A stretch of DNA of 15,190 nucleotides from JAAYZK01 sp964535025 (lineage in GTDB: Bacteria; Planctomycetota; Phycisphaerae; SM23-33; FEN-1343). The notes under the pieces were generated by a model. That model was not told the origin of the DNA and made no database searches. It was given only the letters and a program-made list of their open reading frames with translations. Both the position numbers and the translations under genes were made by a program. The stretch is from NCBI GenBank assembly GCA_964535025.1, contig CAZHRW010000084.1:1-15190 (forward strand), in the 5' to 3' direction. Shown one piece after another: positions 7,444 to 14,860 of this stretch; positions within the stretch are counted from its first letter, which is position 1; each line of letters begins with the position of its first letter.

Positions 7444-7472
7444 ACCATATCGCAGCGGACGAACCGTTTCAA
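7444..7472 (-). promoter_or_regulatory. Sigma-70 promoter giving a leaderless HAD transcript
   Basis: On the minus strand TTGAAA (7472-7467, five of six for -35), a 17-base spacer, then TATGGT (7449-7444, four of six for -10). Exactly seven bases (CCCGCCC) separate it from the ATG at 7436. This is the same geometry as the DUF1846 promoter (TATAAT, GCCCGCC, ATG), and again no Shine-Dalgarno sequence is present. Confidence 0.65.
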
Positions 7473-7551
7473 GACGGAGACACGGGGGTCCGCGCTCGAG
7501 CCGCCGGCCACGTCGAAACACTCGCATGCTCCGAACAGCCGCGCCGCCCGC

Positions 7552-10263
7552 TCAGGACGCGTTGCCGGCCGGGCCGCGACGGCCGTGGACGCCGAGGCGC
7601 TTACGCAGCTCGTCGGCGATCCAGATGGTGCTGGAGACCAGGACGATCCACAGCCAGTCGGCCGCCCGCAGCGGCTCGGTGCCGAACAGCCACGCGCCCA
7701 GCGGCGTCTGGATGACGATCACCTGCAGCGCCACGGCGATCGACAGGCCCCCCAGCAGCCAGCGGTTACTCAGCGGGCCGATCGAAAAGACCGACAACCG
7801 CGGCGACCGGGCGTTGAAGGCCTGGAACCACTGAAAGGCGGCCAGCGTGGTGAAGGCGACCGTCCGGGCGTACGCCAGGCCGCCCGCCCCACTGTGCCAG
7901 TGGAACAGGCCCAGCGTGCCGATCGCCATCAGGGGCGTCAGCAGGGCCATCCGGCGGAGCATCGCCGCATCGATGATGGATGCATCTCGGTCGCGGGGCG
8001 GCTGGCGGAGGACGTCGGCGTGTCGCGGCTCGACGCCGAGCGGGATGGTGGCGGCCCCGTCGGTGATCAGGTTGACCCACAGGATCATCACGGCCGTCAG
8101 CGGCAGATCCAGCCCCGCCAGCAGGGCGCCGCCGAGGGTCAGCACCTCGCCGAGGTTGGTCGCCAGCAGGAAGAACACGACGCGGCGGAGGTTGGCGTAG
8201 ATGGTCCGGCCTTCCTCGATGGCGTCGACGATCGTGGCGAAGTTGTCGTCGGTGAGCACCATGTCGGCCGCCTCGCGGGCCACCTCGGTGCCGGCCCGCC
8301 CCATGGCCACGCCGATGTCGGCGCCCTTGAGCGCCGCGGCGTCGTTGACCCCGTCGCCGGTCATCGCCACCACCTCGCCGTGAGCCTTCAGCGCCGCCGT
8401 GATCTTGAGCTTGTGGGCCGGGGAGACCCGCGCGAACACGCCGGTCTCCAGCGTCGCGGCGGCCAACGCAACCTCTTCCATACGCTCGACATCCGCGGCC
8501 GACAGCGCGCGGTCGCCGTCCGTGATGCCCACCTGCCGGGCGACGGCCAGGGCCGTCGCGGCATAGTCGCCGGTGATCAGAACGGGGCGGATACCCGCCG
8601 CCCTGGCCTCGGCGACGGCCGGCGCACTCTCCTTGCGCGGCGGGTCGAGCATGCCCCACAGGCCCACCAGGGTCAGACCCGCCTGGACGTCGGCCTCGTC
8701 GAGGTCGTCCTTGTCGGCGGGGAACTGGCGGGACGCCCCCGCCATGACACGCAGGGCCTCGCCGGCGAACTGGTCGATGACCTCGCGGACCTCCCGCCGC
8801 TTCGCATCGTCCAGGTCCACCCGCTGCCCGTCGAGCAGCACGTGCGAGGCGAAATCCAGCACGCGGTCCGGCGCGCCCTTGACGTAGGCGAACCGCCCGT
8901 CGCCGTCGAAATTCAGCGTGGCCATGTACTTACGGTCGCTGGAGAAGGGCACCTCGGCGATCCGCTCGATCTCGGCGCGGATCGCCTCCGTGTCCAGCCC
9001 GGCCTTGCCGGCCGCGACCAGCAGCGCCGCCTCGCTGGGGTTGCCCTCGGCCCGCCAGCCGTCGTCGCCCTCGCCGACGGCGGCGTTGTTGGCCAGTGTC
9101 CCGATCCGCAGCAGGCGCCCCAGCGGCTCGGGCGGCTCGGGCAGGTCCTCCCCCTCGGCCGTGCGGATCGCCCCTTGCGGCCGGTAGCCCTCGCCGGTGA
9201 CCTCGAACACCCGGCCTCCTGCCCATAACCGCCGTACTGTCATCTGGTTAGCGGTCAGCGTGCCGGTCTTGTCCGAGCAGATCACCGTGGTCGATCCGAG
9301 CGTCTCGACCGCCGGCAGACGCCGGATGATCGCGCGTCGATCGGCCATCCGGCGGACGCCCAGCGCCAGCGTCACCGTGATCACCGCGGGCAGGCCCTCG
9401 GGGATCGCCGAGACGGCCACCGCCACGGCGAACAGGAGCATCGAGACCGTCTCATAGCCCCGCAGCAGCCCCAGGACGAACACCGCCGCCGCCAGGACGA
9501 TGCCCAGCACGCCCAGCATGATCCCCAGCCGGTGCATCCGCTTCTGCAGCGGCGTGGCCTCGCGGCCGGTGGCGCGGACCTCGCCGGCGATGCGACCGAT
9601 CTGTGTCCCCATGCCCGTCTCGACCACCACAGCACGGCCGCGGCCGGCGGTGACGTGGGTGGACATCCAGACCATGTTGTGGCGATCGCCGAGGGGCGTG
9701 TCTAAGTCAAGCTCGTCGGCCGACTTGGCGGCGGGCTCGGACTCCCCCGTCAGCGCCGATTCGTCGAGGCGAAGATCGCCCCCGCTCAACAGGCGGGCGT
9801 CGGCGGCCACACGGTCGCCGGTTTCCAGCACCAGCACATCGCCGGGCACGATGTCGGGCGCCTCGATGTCCTGCTCCCGCCCGTCGCGAAGCACGCGCCC
9901 ATGCGGGGCGGCCATCCTCCGCAGGGCCGCCAGGGCGCCCTCCGCCCGCCATTCCTGGACGAACCCCAGGACCGTATTGAGCGCCACGACGCCGACGATG
10001 ACGCCCGCATCGATCGTCTTGCCCGCCAGGGCCGAAATCGCCGCCGCGCCCAACAAAAGGTAGATCAAGGGGTTGTGCACCTGACGCGCCAGCAGCTTCA
10101 CCGGCGAGGCCCCCTCCTCCGCCGTCAGCGCATTGGGCCCGACCGCCGCCAGCCGTCGGTGGGCCTGCTCGTCGGTGAGCCCCTCGTCCGTCCCGTCGAC
10201 CCGCCCGAGGACGTCGTCCAGGTCCATCGCGTGCCAGGCCTGGGGTCCGTTATCGTTGGTCAT
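7552..10263 (-). CDS. P2A-type (Ca2+-type) cation-transporting P-type ATPase
   Basis: An inner-membrane pump of 903 residues that couples ATP hydrolysis to cation export, most likely Ca2+. An N-terminal cation-ATPase domain (about 10-80) precedes the actuator motif TGES (172-175), M4 IPEGLP (287-292), the phosphorylated Asp331 in DKTGT, nucleotide-domain KGAP (462-465), ITGD (563-566) and the hinge GDGVND (636-641). Ion-site residues match the SERCA pattern: E289 in M4, N703 and E706 in M5 (TNLGE), and N731, T734 and D735 in M6 (WVNLITDG). The M8 position that is Glu908 in SERCA appears to be Gln811, as in pumps with one Ca2+ site; this alignment is by eye. Three paired C-terminal helices complete the usual ten. 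The preferred start has GGGAG about 5 bases upstream. Transport of Mn2+ or another cation cannot be excluded. Confidence 0.92.
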   Translation of the reverse strand: MTNDNGPQAWHAMDLDDVLGRVDGTDEGLTDEQAHRRLAAVGPNALTAEEGASPVKLLARQVHNPLIYLLLGAAAISALAGKTIDAGVIVGVVALNTVLGFVQEWRAEGALAALRRMAAPHGRVLRDGREQDIEAPDIVPGDVLVLETGDRVAADARLLSGGDLRLDESALTGESEPAAKSADELDLDTPLGDRHNMVWMSTHVTAGRGRAVVVETGMGTQIGRIAGEVRATGREATPLQKRMHRLGIMLGVLGIVLAAAVFVLGLLRGYETVSMLLFAVAVAVSAIPEGLPAVITVTLALGVRRMADRRAIIRRLPAVETLGSTTVICSDKTGTLTANQMTVRRLWAGGRVFEVTGEGYRPQGAIRTAEGEDLPEPPEPLGRLLRIGTLANNAAVGEGDDGWRAEGNPSEAALLVAAGKAGLDTEAIRAEIERIAEVPFSSDRKYMATLNFDGDGRFAYVKGAPDRVLDFASHVLLDGQRVDLDDAKRREVREVIDQFAGEALRVMAGASRQFPADKDDLDEADVQAGLTLVGLWGMLDPPRKESAPAVAEARAAGIRPVLITGDYAATALAVARQVGITDGDRALSAADVERMEEVALAAATLETGVFARVSPAHKLKITAALKAHGEVVAMTGDGVNDAAALKGADIGVAMGRAGTEVAREAADMVLTDDNFATIVDAIEEGRTIYANLRRVVFFLLATNLGEVLTLGGALLAGLDLPLTAVMILWVNLITDGAATIPLGVEPRHADVLRQPPRDRDASIIDAAMLRRMALLTPLMAIGTLGLFHWHSGAGGLAYARTVAFTTLAAFQWFQAFNARSPRLSVFSIGPLSNRWLLGGLSIAVALQVIVIQTPLGAWLFGTEPLRAADWLWIVLVSSTIWIADELRKRLGVHGRRGPAGNAS

Positions 10264-10312
10264 CGCTGCTCCCGGCAGGCCGCGGCCAGCGACGGCGGCC
10301 CTTGCTCATGTT

Positions 10313-10318
10313 ATTCTA
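10313..10318 (-). promoter_or_regulatory. Candidate -10 box of the cation ATPase
   Basis: TAGAAT on the minus strand (five of six for -10), about 50 bases upstream of the ATG at 10263, in the divergent region shared with the lipoprotein gene. No clear -35 box was found. The predicted leader is about 40 nt and carries GGGAG before the start. Confidence 0.45.
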
Positions 10319-10457
10319 GCGCACGGGGCCCGCCTCCCGGCGTTCGGGGCTGGCGGCGCCGCGGCCCGTACGGTATCCTGTCGGGCCGTGCGGGTCGCCG
10401 CCGGAGCCGCGGAGGTACGTATCTCCCGGACAAAACAGGCCTTAGAGGACGCTGACC

Positions 10458-10883
10458 ATGGGACACCTCATCACGCGAACCCTCCTGGCGGCCGTCGCCG
10501 CCGCCTGCGTTTCCTGCACGGCGCCGCCGGCGGCGAGGCCCCTCCCGGCGCCGACGCCCCCGCCGGCCGAGGGCACGATCATCCACATCAGCAGCGGGCA
10601 CGGCAACGCGTACACCACCCTCGGGCCCGATCAGTACGAACCGCTCGGCCTGAAACCGGGGACGCAGATCCGCGTGACCTTCGGCGAGACGACATTAACG
10701 CTCCCCGTCGAAAGGACTTACACCGACGTGCCGAGCGGGACGCCACTGGCGGTGCTCCATCGCGAGGGTCTGACCTTCGCCATCTGCGACGGCAACTTCT
10801 CGGCCACCTACGCCATCGCCGTCGGCACGCCGTTCATCCTCCGGCGATGTCCGGCCCTCACACAGCCCGATGCCACAGACTGA
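10458..10883 (+). CDS. Lipoprotein with SAM-hydrolase C-terminal-like domain
   Basis: A 141-residue secreted or envelope protein. Residues 1-20 are a signal peptide (basic start, ALLAAVAAAC-like core) with candidate lipidated Cys17 or Cys20, followed by a Pro/Ala-rich linker to about 37. The remaining ~95 residues look like the C-terminal beta domain of S-adenosylmethionine hydroxide adenosyltransferases and chlorinase/fluorinase relatives (formerly DUF62). Shared features are GTIIHI with a GNAYTTL turn, LGLKPGTQIRV, ERTYTDVPSGTPLAVL, an aliphatic repeat with a DGN turn, and a closing VGTPFIL. The N-terminal catalytic domain is absent, so enzymatic activity on its own is unlikely; a binding or structural role is inferred. 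AGAGGA lies eight bases before the ATG. The S9 peptidase follows after 46 bases and may be co-transcribed. Confidence 0.78.
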   Translation: MGHLITRTLLAAVAAACVSCTAPPAARPLPAPTPPPAEGTIIHISSGHGNAYTTLGPDQYEPLGLKPGTQIRVTFGETTLTLPVERTYTDVPSGTPLAVLHREGLTFAICDGNFSATYAIAVGTPFILRRCPALTQPDATD

Positions 10884-10929
10884 CGGTATGCTGTAACCCT
10901 TATGTAAAAATCACTTAGGAAACACCGAC

Positions 10930-12828
10930 ATGACCCCCACCGACTTCGGATCGTCGACGCGGATCCAGACCGGCAACCTGATCATCGAGGGCATCGGCGA
11001 GATCCCCGGCCGCATCGGCGAACGGCTGGCGCCCTACCAGAATACCCGCTCGGCGGCCCTGGCCGACTGGCTCGCATCCGGCGAGGGGATGGTCATCTCG
11101 ACCCGCTTCGCCGAGACGGCCCAGCTCCACGTCGTGACCGCCCCGGGAGGCATGCGCCGGCAGATCACCTTCTTCGACGAGCCGGTCGCCTCGGCGACGG
11201 TGTGTCCTAACCCACGCACACAGAAGCTCTTACTGACGCGCGATGTCGGCGGCGGCGAGTTCTACCAGATCTTCGCCCTCGACCTGACCACCGGCGAGTG
11301 CCGCAGGCTCACCGACGGAACCTCGCGGCACGGCTCGGTCCGCTGGTCCAATCGCGGCGACCGGTTCGCCTTCTACACCACCGGCCGCAACGGCCGCGAC
11401 CACGACCTCCACGTCGCCGGCCTCGATGGCGGCTCCACGCCCATCCTCGAACGCGAAGGGCTCTGGGAGATCCTCGACTGGGCGCCGGACGATGACCGCC
11501 TGCTCGTGCGGCGGTACGTAAGCATCAATGAATGCTACCTTTACGTCCTGGACCTCGCCGGCGCCGGCCTGGTCGAGCTGATGGCCTCCGACGAGCACGT
11601 CGCCTACGGCCAGGCCGCGTTCACCGCCGACGGTCGCGGCGTGCTGTTCAGCTCCGACGCCGGCAGCGAGTTCCTCCACCTGGGACACATCGACCTCGAC
11701 AGCGGTAAGATCCACATTATCAAGGACTTCGGTTGGAACGTCGACGATCTCGCCCTCTCGCACGACCGGCGGCTGCTGGCGGTGACGACCAACGAGGACG
11801 GCTACAGCCGTCTGCACCTGCTCGACCCGGCCGGCGGCGCCGAGCGGCCGGCGCCGGCGATCGGCGACGGGCTGATCGCGCAACTGCGGTTCAGCCCGGA
11901 TGATACGCGCCTTGCCTTCACGGTCACCACGCCGGCCGCCCCCGGAGATGTCTACACCCTCGACCTCGCCGGCGACGGCGGCCTGACGCGGTGGACCTTC
12001 AGCGAGACGGGCGGCTTGCCCGCCGAAGGCTTTGTCGCGCCAGAACTTATACACTACCCCACCTTCGACGCCGTCGACGGACGGCCGCGGAGGATCCCGG
12101 CGTTCTACTACCGCCCCCCCGGCGAGGGGCCCCACCCGGTGATCATCCAGATCCACGGCGGGCCGGAAGGCCAGTCGCGGCCGGGGTTTTCCCCGGCCAT
12201 CCAGTACTGGGTCCGCGAGATGGGTTTGGCCGTGCTCGTTCCAAACGTCCGCGGCTCAGCGGGTTACGGCAAGAGCTTCCTGCTGCTCGACAACGGCCGC
12301 CGGCGGGAGGATTCCGTCCGCGACATCGGCGCCCTGCTGGACTGGATCGACGGCCGCGACGAGCTCGACGCCGCCCGCGTTGCCGTAACCGGCGGATCCT
12401 ACGGGGGATACATGGTCCTCGCCTGCATGACCCACTACAGCGACCGCCTCCGCGCCGGCGTCGAGATCGTCGGCATCGCCAACTGGGTGACCTTCCTGGC
12501 CAACACCCAGCCCTACCGCCGCGACCTCCGCCGCGCCGAGTACGGTGACGAACGCGACCCGGCCATGCGGGAGTTCCTGCTGCAAATCTCGCCAGTGACA
12601 AATGTTAAGAAAATCACACGCCCCCTGCTCATCGCCCAGGGCCTCAACGATCCGCGGGTCCCGGCCAGCGAGAGCGAGCAGATGGTCTCCGTCATCCGCG
12701 ACGCCGGCGGCACCGTCGCCTACATCCTCGCCACCGACGAAGGGCACGGCTTCGCCAAGAAGACCAACCGCGACTACTACGACCGCGCCACCGTCCTGTT
12801 CCTTGAACGCTATCTGCTTGGCGAATAA
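10930..12828 (+). CDS. Prolyl-oligopeptidase-family (S9) serine peptidase
   Basis: A two-domain serine peptidase of 632 residues of the acylaminoacyl-peptidase / dipeptidyl-peptidase type, which cleaves short peptides. The first ~370 residues form a beta-propeller with repeated blade patterns (VRWSNRGDRFAFY, LDWAPDDDRLLVR, AAFTADGRGVLFSS, LALSHDRRLLAVTT, LRFSPDDTRLAFT). The alpha/beta-hydrolase domain follows: oxyanion motif HGGP at 409-412, nucleophile Ser490 in GGSYGGYM, Asp574 in GLNDPRVP and His606 in DEGHGFAKK, a complete triad. No signal peptide is visible, so it is probably cytoplasmic, unlike many secreted S9 enzymes. The ATG is preceded by AGGA at a spacing of nine bases. The 46-base gap upstream is notably AT-rich for this region (TATGTAAAAATCA) and could hold a separate promoter. 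Exact specificity cannot be read from sequence. Confidence 0.92.
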   Translation: MTPTDFGSSTRIQTGNLIIEGIGEIPGRIGERLAPYQNTRSAALADWLASGEGMVISTRFAETAQLHVVTAPGGMRRQITFFDEPVASATVCPNPRTQKLLLTRDVGGGEFYQIFALDLTTGECRRLTDGTSRHGSVRWSNRGDRFAFYTTGRNGRDHDLHVAGLDGGSTPILEREGLWEILDWAPDDDRLLVRRYVSINECYLYVLDLAGAGLVELMASDEHVAYGQAAFTADGRGVLFSSDAGSEFLHLGHIDLDSGKIHIIKDFGWNVDDLALSHDRRLLAVTTNEDGYSRLHLLDPAGGAERPAPAIGDGLIAQLRFSPDDTRLAFTVTTPAAPGDVYTLDLAGDGGLTRWTFSETGGLPAEGFVAPELIHYPTFDAVDGRPRRIPAFYYRPPGEGPHPVIIQIHGGPEGQSRPGFSPAIQYWVREMGLAVLVPNVRGSAGYGKSFLLLDNGRRREDSVRDIGALLDWIDGRDELDAARVAVTGGSYGGYMVLACMTHYSDRLRAGVEIVGIANWVTFLANTQPYRRDLRRAEYGDERDPAMREFLLQISPVTNVKKITRPLLIAQGLNDPRVPASESEQMVSVIRDAGGTVAYILATDEGHGFAKKTNRDYYDRATVLFLERYLLGE

Positions 12829-12841
12829 AGGCTAACAATCA

Positions 12842-13273
12842 TCACCCCTTGACGGGCGCGGCCCCGTCGATCAGCAGCGGCGGGCGATTGGCCCGCCGGC
12901 GGAGCCAGTTGATCCCGCGGCGGACCGGCCGGCGGGAGACGATCCACTTCTCCGCGCGGTACTTGCCCGGCACATCCAGCAGGAGCAGCCCGATGAACAT
13001 CGTCAGCAGCCCCTGGCCCGGCAGCACCAGCATCGCCACGCCGCCCACCATCAGGATTGCGCCAAGTAAGTTCTTGAGAATGCGGCAGATAAGGCGTGGC
13101 CCGCGGAAGCACCGCCTCAGAGGCTCCCGGCGGGGCCGCTTGCGGTGGGCGAAGTAATCGGCCGGGATCCGCGCGACGATCATCGGCACGACCACCAGGC
13201 TGGCGACGAACGTCAGCACGGAGGCCACCCCCACCACCGTCAACCATACCTCGTGCGTCTCGAGTTGGGCCAT
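12842..13273 (-). CDS. PGPGW-like small membrane protein
   Basis: A 143-residue integral membrane protein of unknown function. Helices are predicted at about 10-34 and 66-101, the latter broken by PGQG at 85-88 (VLPGQGLLTMFIGLLLLDVPG). This matches the pattern of the putative transmembrane family named after a PGPGW motif, but with PGQGL. The cytosolic parts are strongly basic (AHRKRPRREPLRR at 42-54, and RRPVRRGINWLRRRANRPP). Its ATG is preceded by AGAGG with almost no spacer, and the predicted 3' end of the group II intron lies only five bases upstream, so the native 5' region lies on the far side of the intron, outside this window. Its stop is 13 bases from the stop of the convergent S9 peptidase. 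Expression probably depends on intron splicing or on read-through from it. Confidence 0.8.
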   Translation of the reverse strand: MAQLETHEVWLTVVGVASVLTFVASLVVVPMIVARIPADYFAHRKRPRREPLRRCFRGPRLICRILKNLLGAILMVGGVAMLVLPGQGLLTMFIGLLLLDVPGKYRAEKWIVSRRPVRRGINWLRRRANRPPLLIDGAAPVKG

Positions 13274-13278
13274 CCTCT

Positions 13279-13319
13279 GTCCCCGGTAGGGACACCCCTT
13301 GCGGGGTGCCCCCCGGACA
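13279..13319 (-). ncRNA. Group II intron domain VI with candidate branch point
   Basis: On the minus strand GTCC (13318-13315) pairs with GGAC (13282-13279). An inner stem CACCCC/GGGGTG is capped by GCAA, a GNRA tetraloop (13302-13299). The unpaired A at 13287 in CCTACC is the candidate branch-point nucleotide. Folding was done by eye. Confidence 0.6.
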
Positions 13320-13352
13320 GATCCCGGCGAGCGGAACTACCGCACCGGGCTC
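13320..13352 (-). ncRNA. Group II intron domain V (catalytic hairpin)
   Basis: A 33-nt minus-strand hairpin starting GAGCCCGGTGCGG and ending CCGCTCGCCGGGATC. It contains the AGC catalytic triad near its base, a lower stem CCCGG/CCGGG, a two-base bulge, an upper stem GCGG/CCGC and the loop TAGTT, as expected for domain V. The reverse-transcriptase stop codon TAG (13339-13337) lies in the loop. The G of the triad would face A rather than the more usual U. Confidence 0.75.
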
Positions 13353-14860
13353 CTGCCTTGGGTCCTGACGGCCAGGCGTTGGTCGGGATAGGGATGCAGG
13401 ATACGCGGCATCGGAAGGTAGAGAGTGCCGAGACGATAAGCACGCGCCCAACTGGCCTTGCCTTTGTCGCCGCGACGGCGGAGAATCCGCCACCACAGCC
13501 ACTGCACCTGCCAGCGGAACGAACTGAGCCAGCGCGAGGTCCGGGGTACCGCGTAGTAGCGATACCACCCCTCAACAACGCGACTCAGCCACGGACCCGT
13601 CTCGGCGACCGGTCGATGACGCCGTCGATGCAGGCTGTCCTTGATCGCCCGCAACGTACGACGCATCCGTCCGGCCATGGGGAAGCGAAGCACCGTGAAC
13701 GTTCCGTTGCGCTTCCGGCTGCACGCGTGCGTGAAGCCCAGGAAGTCGAACGTCGGCGGTTTACCCTCCCCGCGTCGGCGGCGGGTCTCGCTCGCAAAAC
13801 GTCCGAACTCGATCAGCCGCGTCTTGTCGGGGTGCAGGTCCAGCTTGAACTTCGCCAGCCGCTGGCGAAGCTCGCCCAGGAACCGCTCCGCTTCTTCCCT
13901 GTGCTCAAAGCCCATCACGAAGTCATCGGCGTAGCGAACCACAACAACATCGCCGCTCGCGTGCCGTTGACGCCACTGATGGACCCACAGGTCGAGGGCG
14001 TAATGGAGATACACATTGGCCAGCAGCGGCGAGATACTTCCGCCCTGCGGCGTGCCTGTGTCCATCATCACCTTGCGACCTTCTTCCATCACCCCCGCGC
14101 GGAGCCACTTCTTCACGTGGCGAATCACGCGGGAATCCGCGATCCGGTGCCCGAGGAACGTCACCAGCCACTCGTGGTCGATGGTGTCGAAGAAGCCACG
14201 AATGTCCGCATCGAGCACCCAGTTGATCCGCCGCCGTTCGAGGCCCACCGTCAGGGCGTCCAACGCATCGTGGGCGCTGCGTCCCGGCCGGAACCCGTAC
14301 GAGAAGCCAAGGAACTCTTCCTCGTACACCGCGCCGAGAACCTCCGCCGCCGAACGCTGGACGATCTTGTCTTCCAGCGTGGGGACCCCGATCGGACGTT
14401 GCCGACCGTCGGCCTTGGGGATCCAGACGCGCCGGACCGGCCGGGCGCGGTACGCGCCCCGTTGGAGCCGCGACGCCAGGTCCTGAAGGTTCGCCTCCAG
14501 GTCCTGCTCGTAGGCCTCCCACGTCTGGCCGTCCACGCCCGCGGCGGCGTTGCGCTTCAGCGCATAAAAGCTCTCCCGCAGTCGTTGGACGTCATAGACG
14601 TGGTGCCACAGCGTGGTCAACCGCAGCCGCTTATCCCGGCGTGCTGCCTGCCGTATCCGCTCCAACGCCGCTTGCGGGGTTGGCCGGTCCTGTGCCCGGG
14701 CCCCGGTGCTTCGGAGCGAATTGCCCTCGGCCGGCCCCCTTCCCTCAGCCCGCTCCGCGGACGGCGTGGCCGGCCGACTCGCGTCGGATCGGTTGTCGCC
14801 GCCGTTGTTCGCGGCCATCTTCGGTACTATGGGGCCGTCAGACTTCCCATCCTCGTTCAT
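13337..14860 (-). CDS. ltrA: Group II intron reverse transcriptase/maturase
   Basis: The intron-encoded protein (507 residues) that helps the intron fold and splice and copies it into new sites. The first ~65 residues are a variable, low-complexity leader (KSDGPIVPKMAANNGG). RT blocks follow: AAAGVDGQTWEAYE (106-118), VWIPKADGRQRPIGVPTLEDKIVQ (RT2), LGFSYGFRPGRSAHDALDAL, motif A DADIRGFFD (217-225), TPQGGSISPLLANVYLH (270-286), the active site YADD (310-313), and LHPDKTRLIEFG. The maturase/X region follows (FDFLGFTHACSR, then WLSRVVEGWYRYYAVP). No HNH endonuclease domain is present, so retrohoming would need another primer source. The C-terminus TQGRSPVR is encoded within domain V. The ATG has GGAG at a ten-base spacing. 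No frameshift or stop is seen, so the gene looks intact. Confidence 0.95.
   Translation of the reverse strand: MNEDGKSDGPIVPKMAANNGGDNRSDASRPATPSAERAEGRGPAEGNSLRSTGARAQDRPTPQAALERIRQAARRDKRLRLTTLWHHVYDVQRLRESFYALKRNAAAGVDGQTWEAYEQDLEANLQDLASRLQRGAYRARPVRRVWIPKADGRQRPIGVPTLEDKIVQRSAAEVLGAVYEEEFLGFSYGFRPGRSAHDALDALTVGLERRRINWVLDADIRGFFDTIDHEWLVTFLGHRIADSRVIRHVKKWLRAGVMEEGRKVMMDTGTPQGGSISPLLANVYLHYALDLWVHQWRQRHASGDVVVVRYADDFVMGFEHREEAERFLGELRQRLAKFKLDLHPDKTRLIEFGRFASETRRRRGEGKPPTFDFLGFTHACSRKRNGTFTVLRFPMAGRMRRTLRAIKDSLHRRRHRPVAETGPWLSRVVEGWYRYYAVPRTSRWLSSFRWQVQWLWWRILRRRGDKGKASWARAYRLGTLYLPMPRILHPYPDQRLAVRTQGRSPVR

Noticed and set aside
7437..7511. Longer HAD protein starting at the GTG at 7511 or the ATG at 7448
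   Set aside because: Neither has a Shine-Dalgarno sequence, the extra residues precede the conserved HAD fold, and a good promoter lies inside this stretch.
7435..9228. Long open frames antisense to the cation ATPase and in other frames of the large genes
   Set aside because: Mirror frames are commonly open in GC-rich genes; their translations have no conserved motifs, while the sense frames do.
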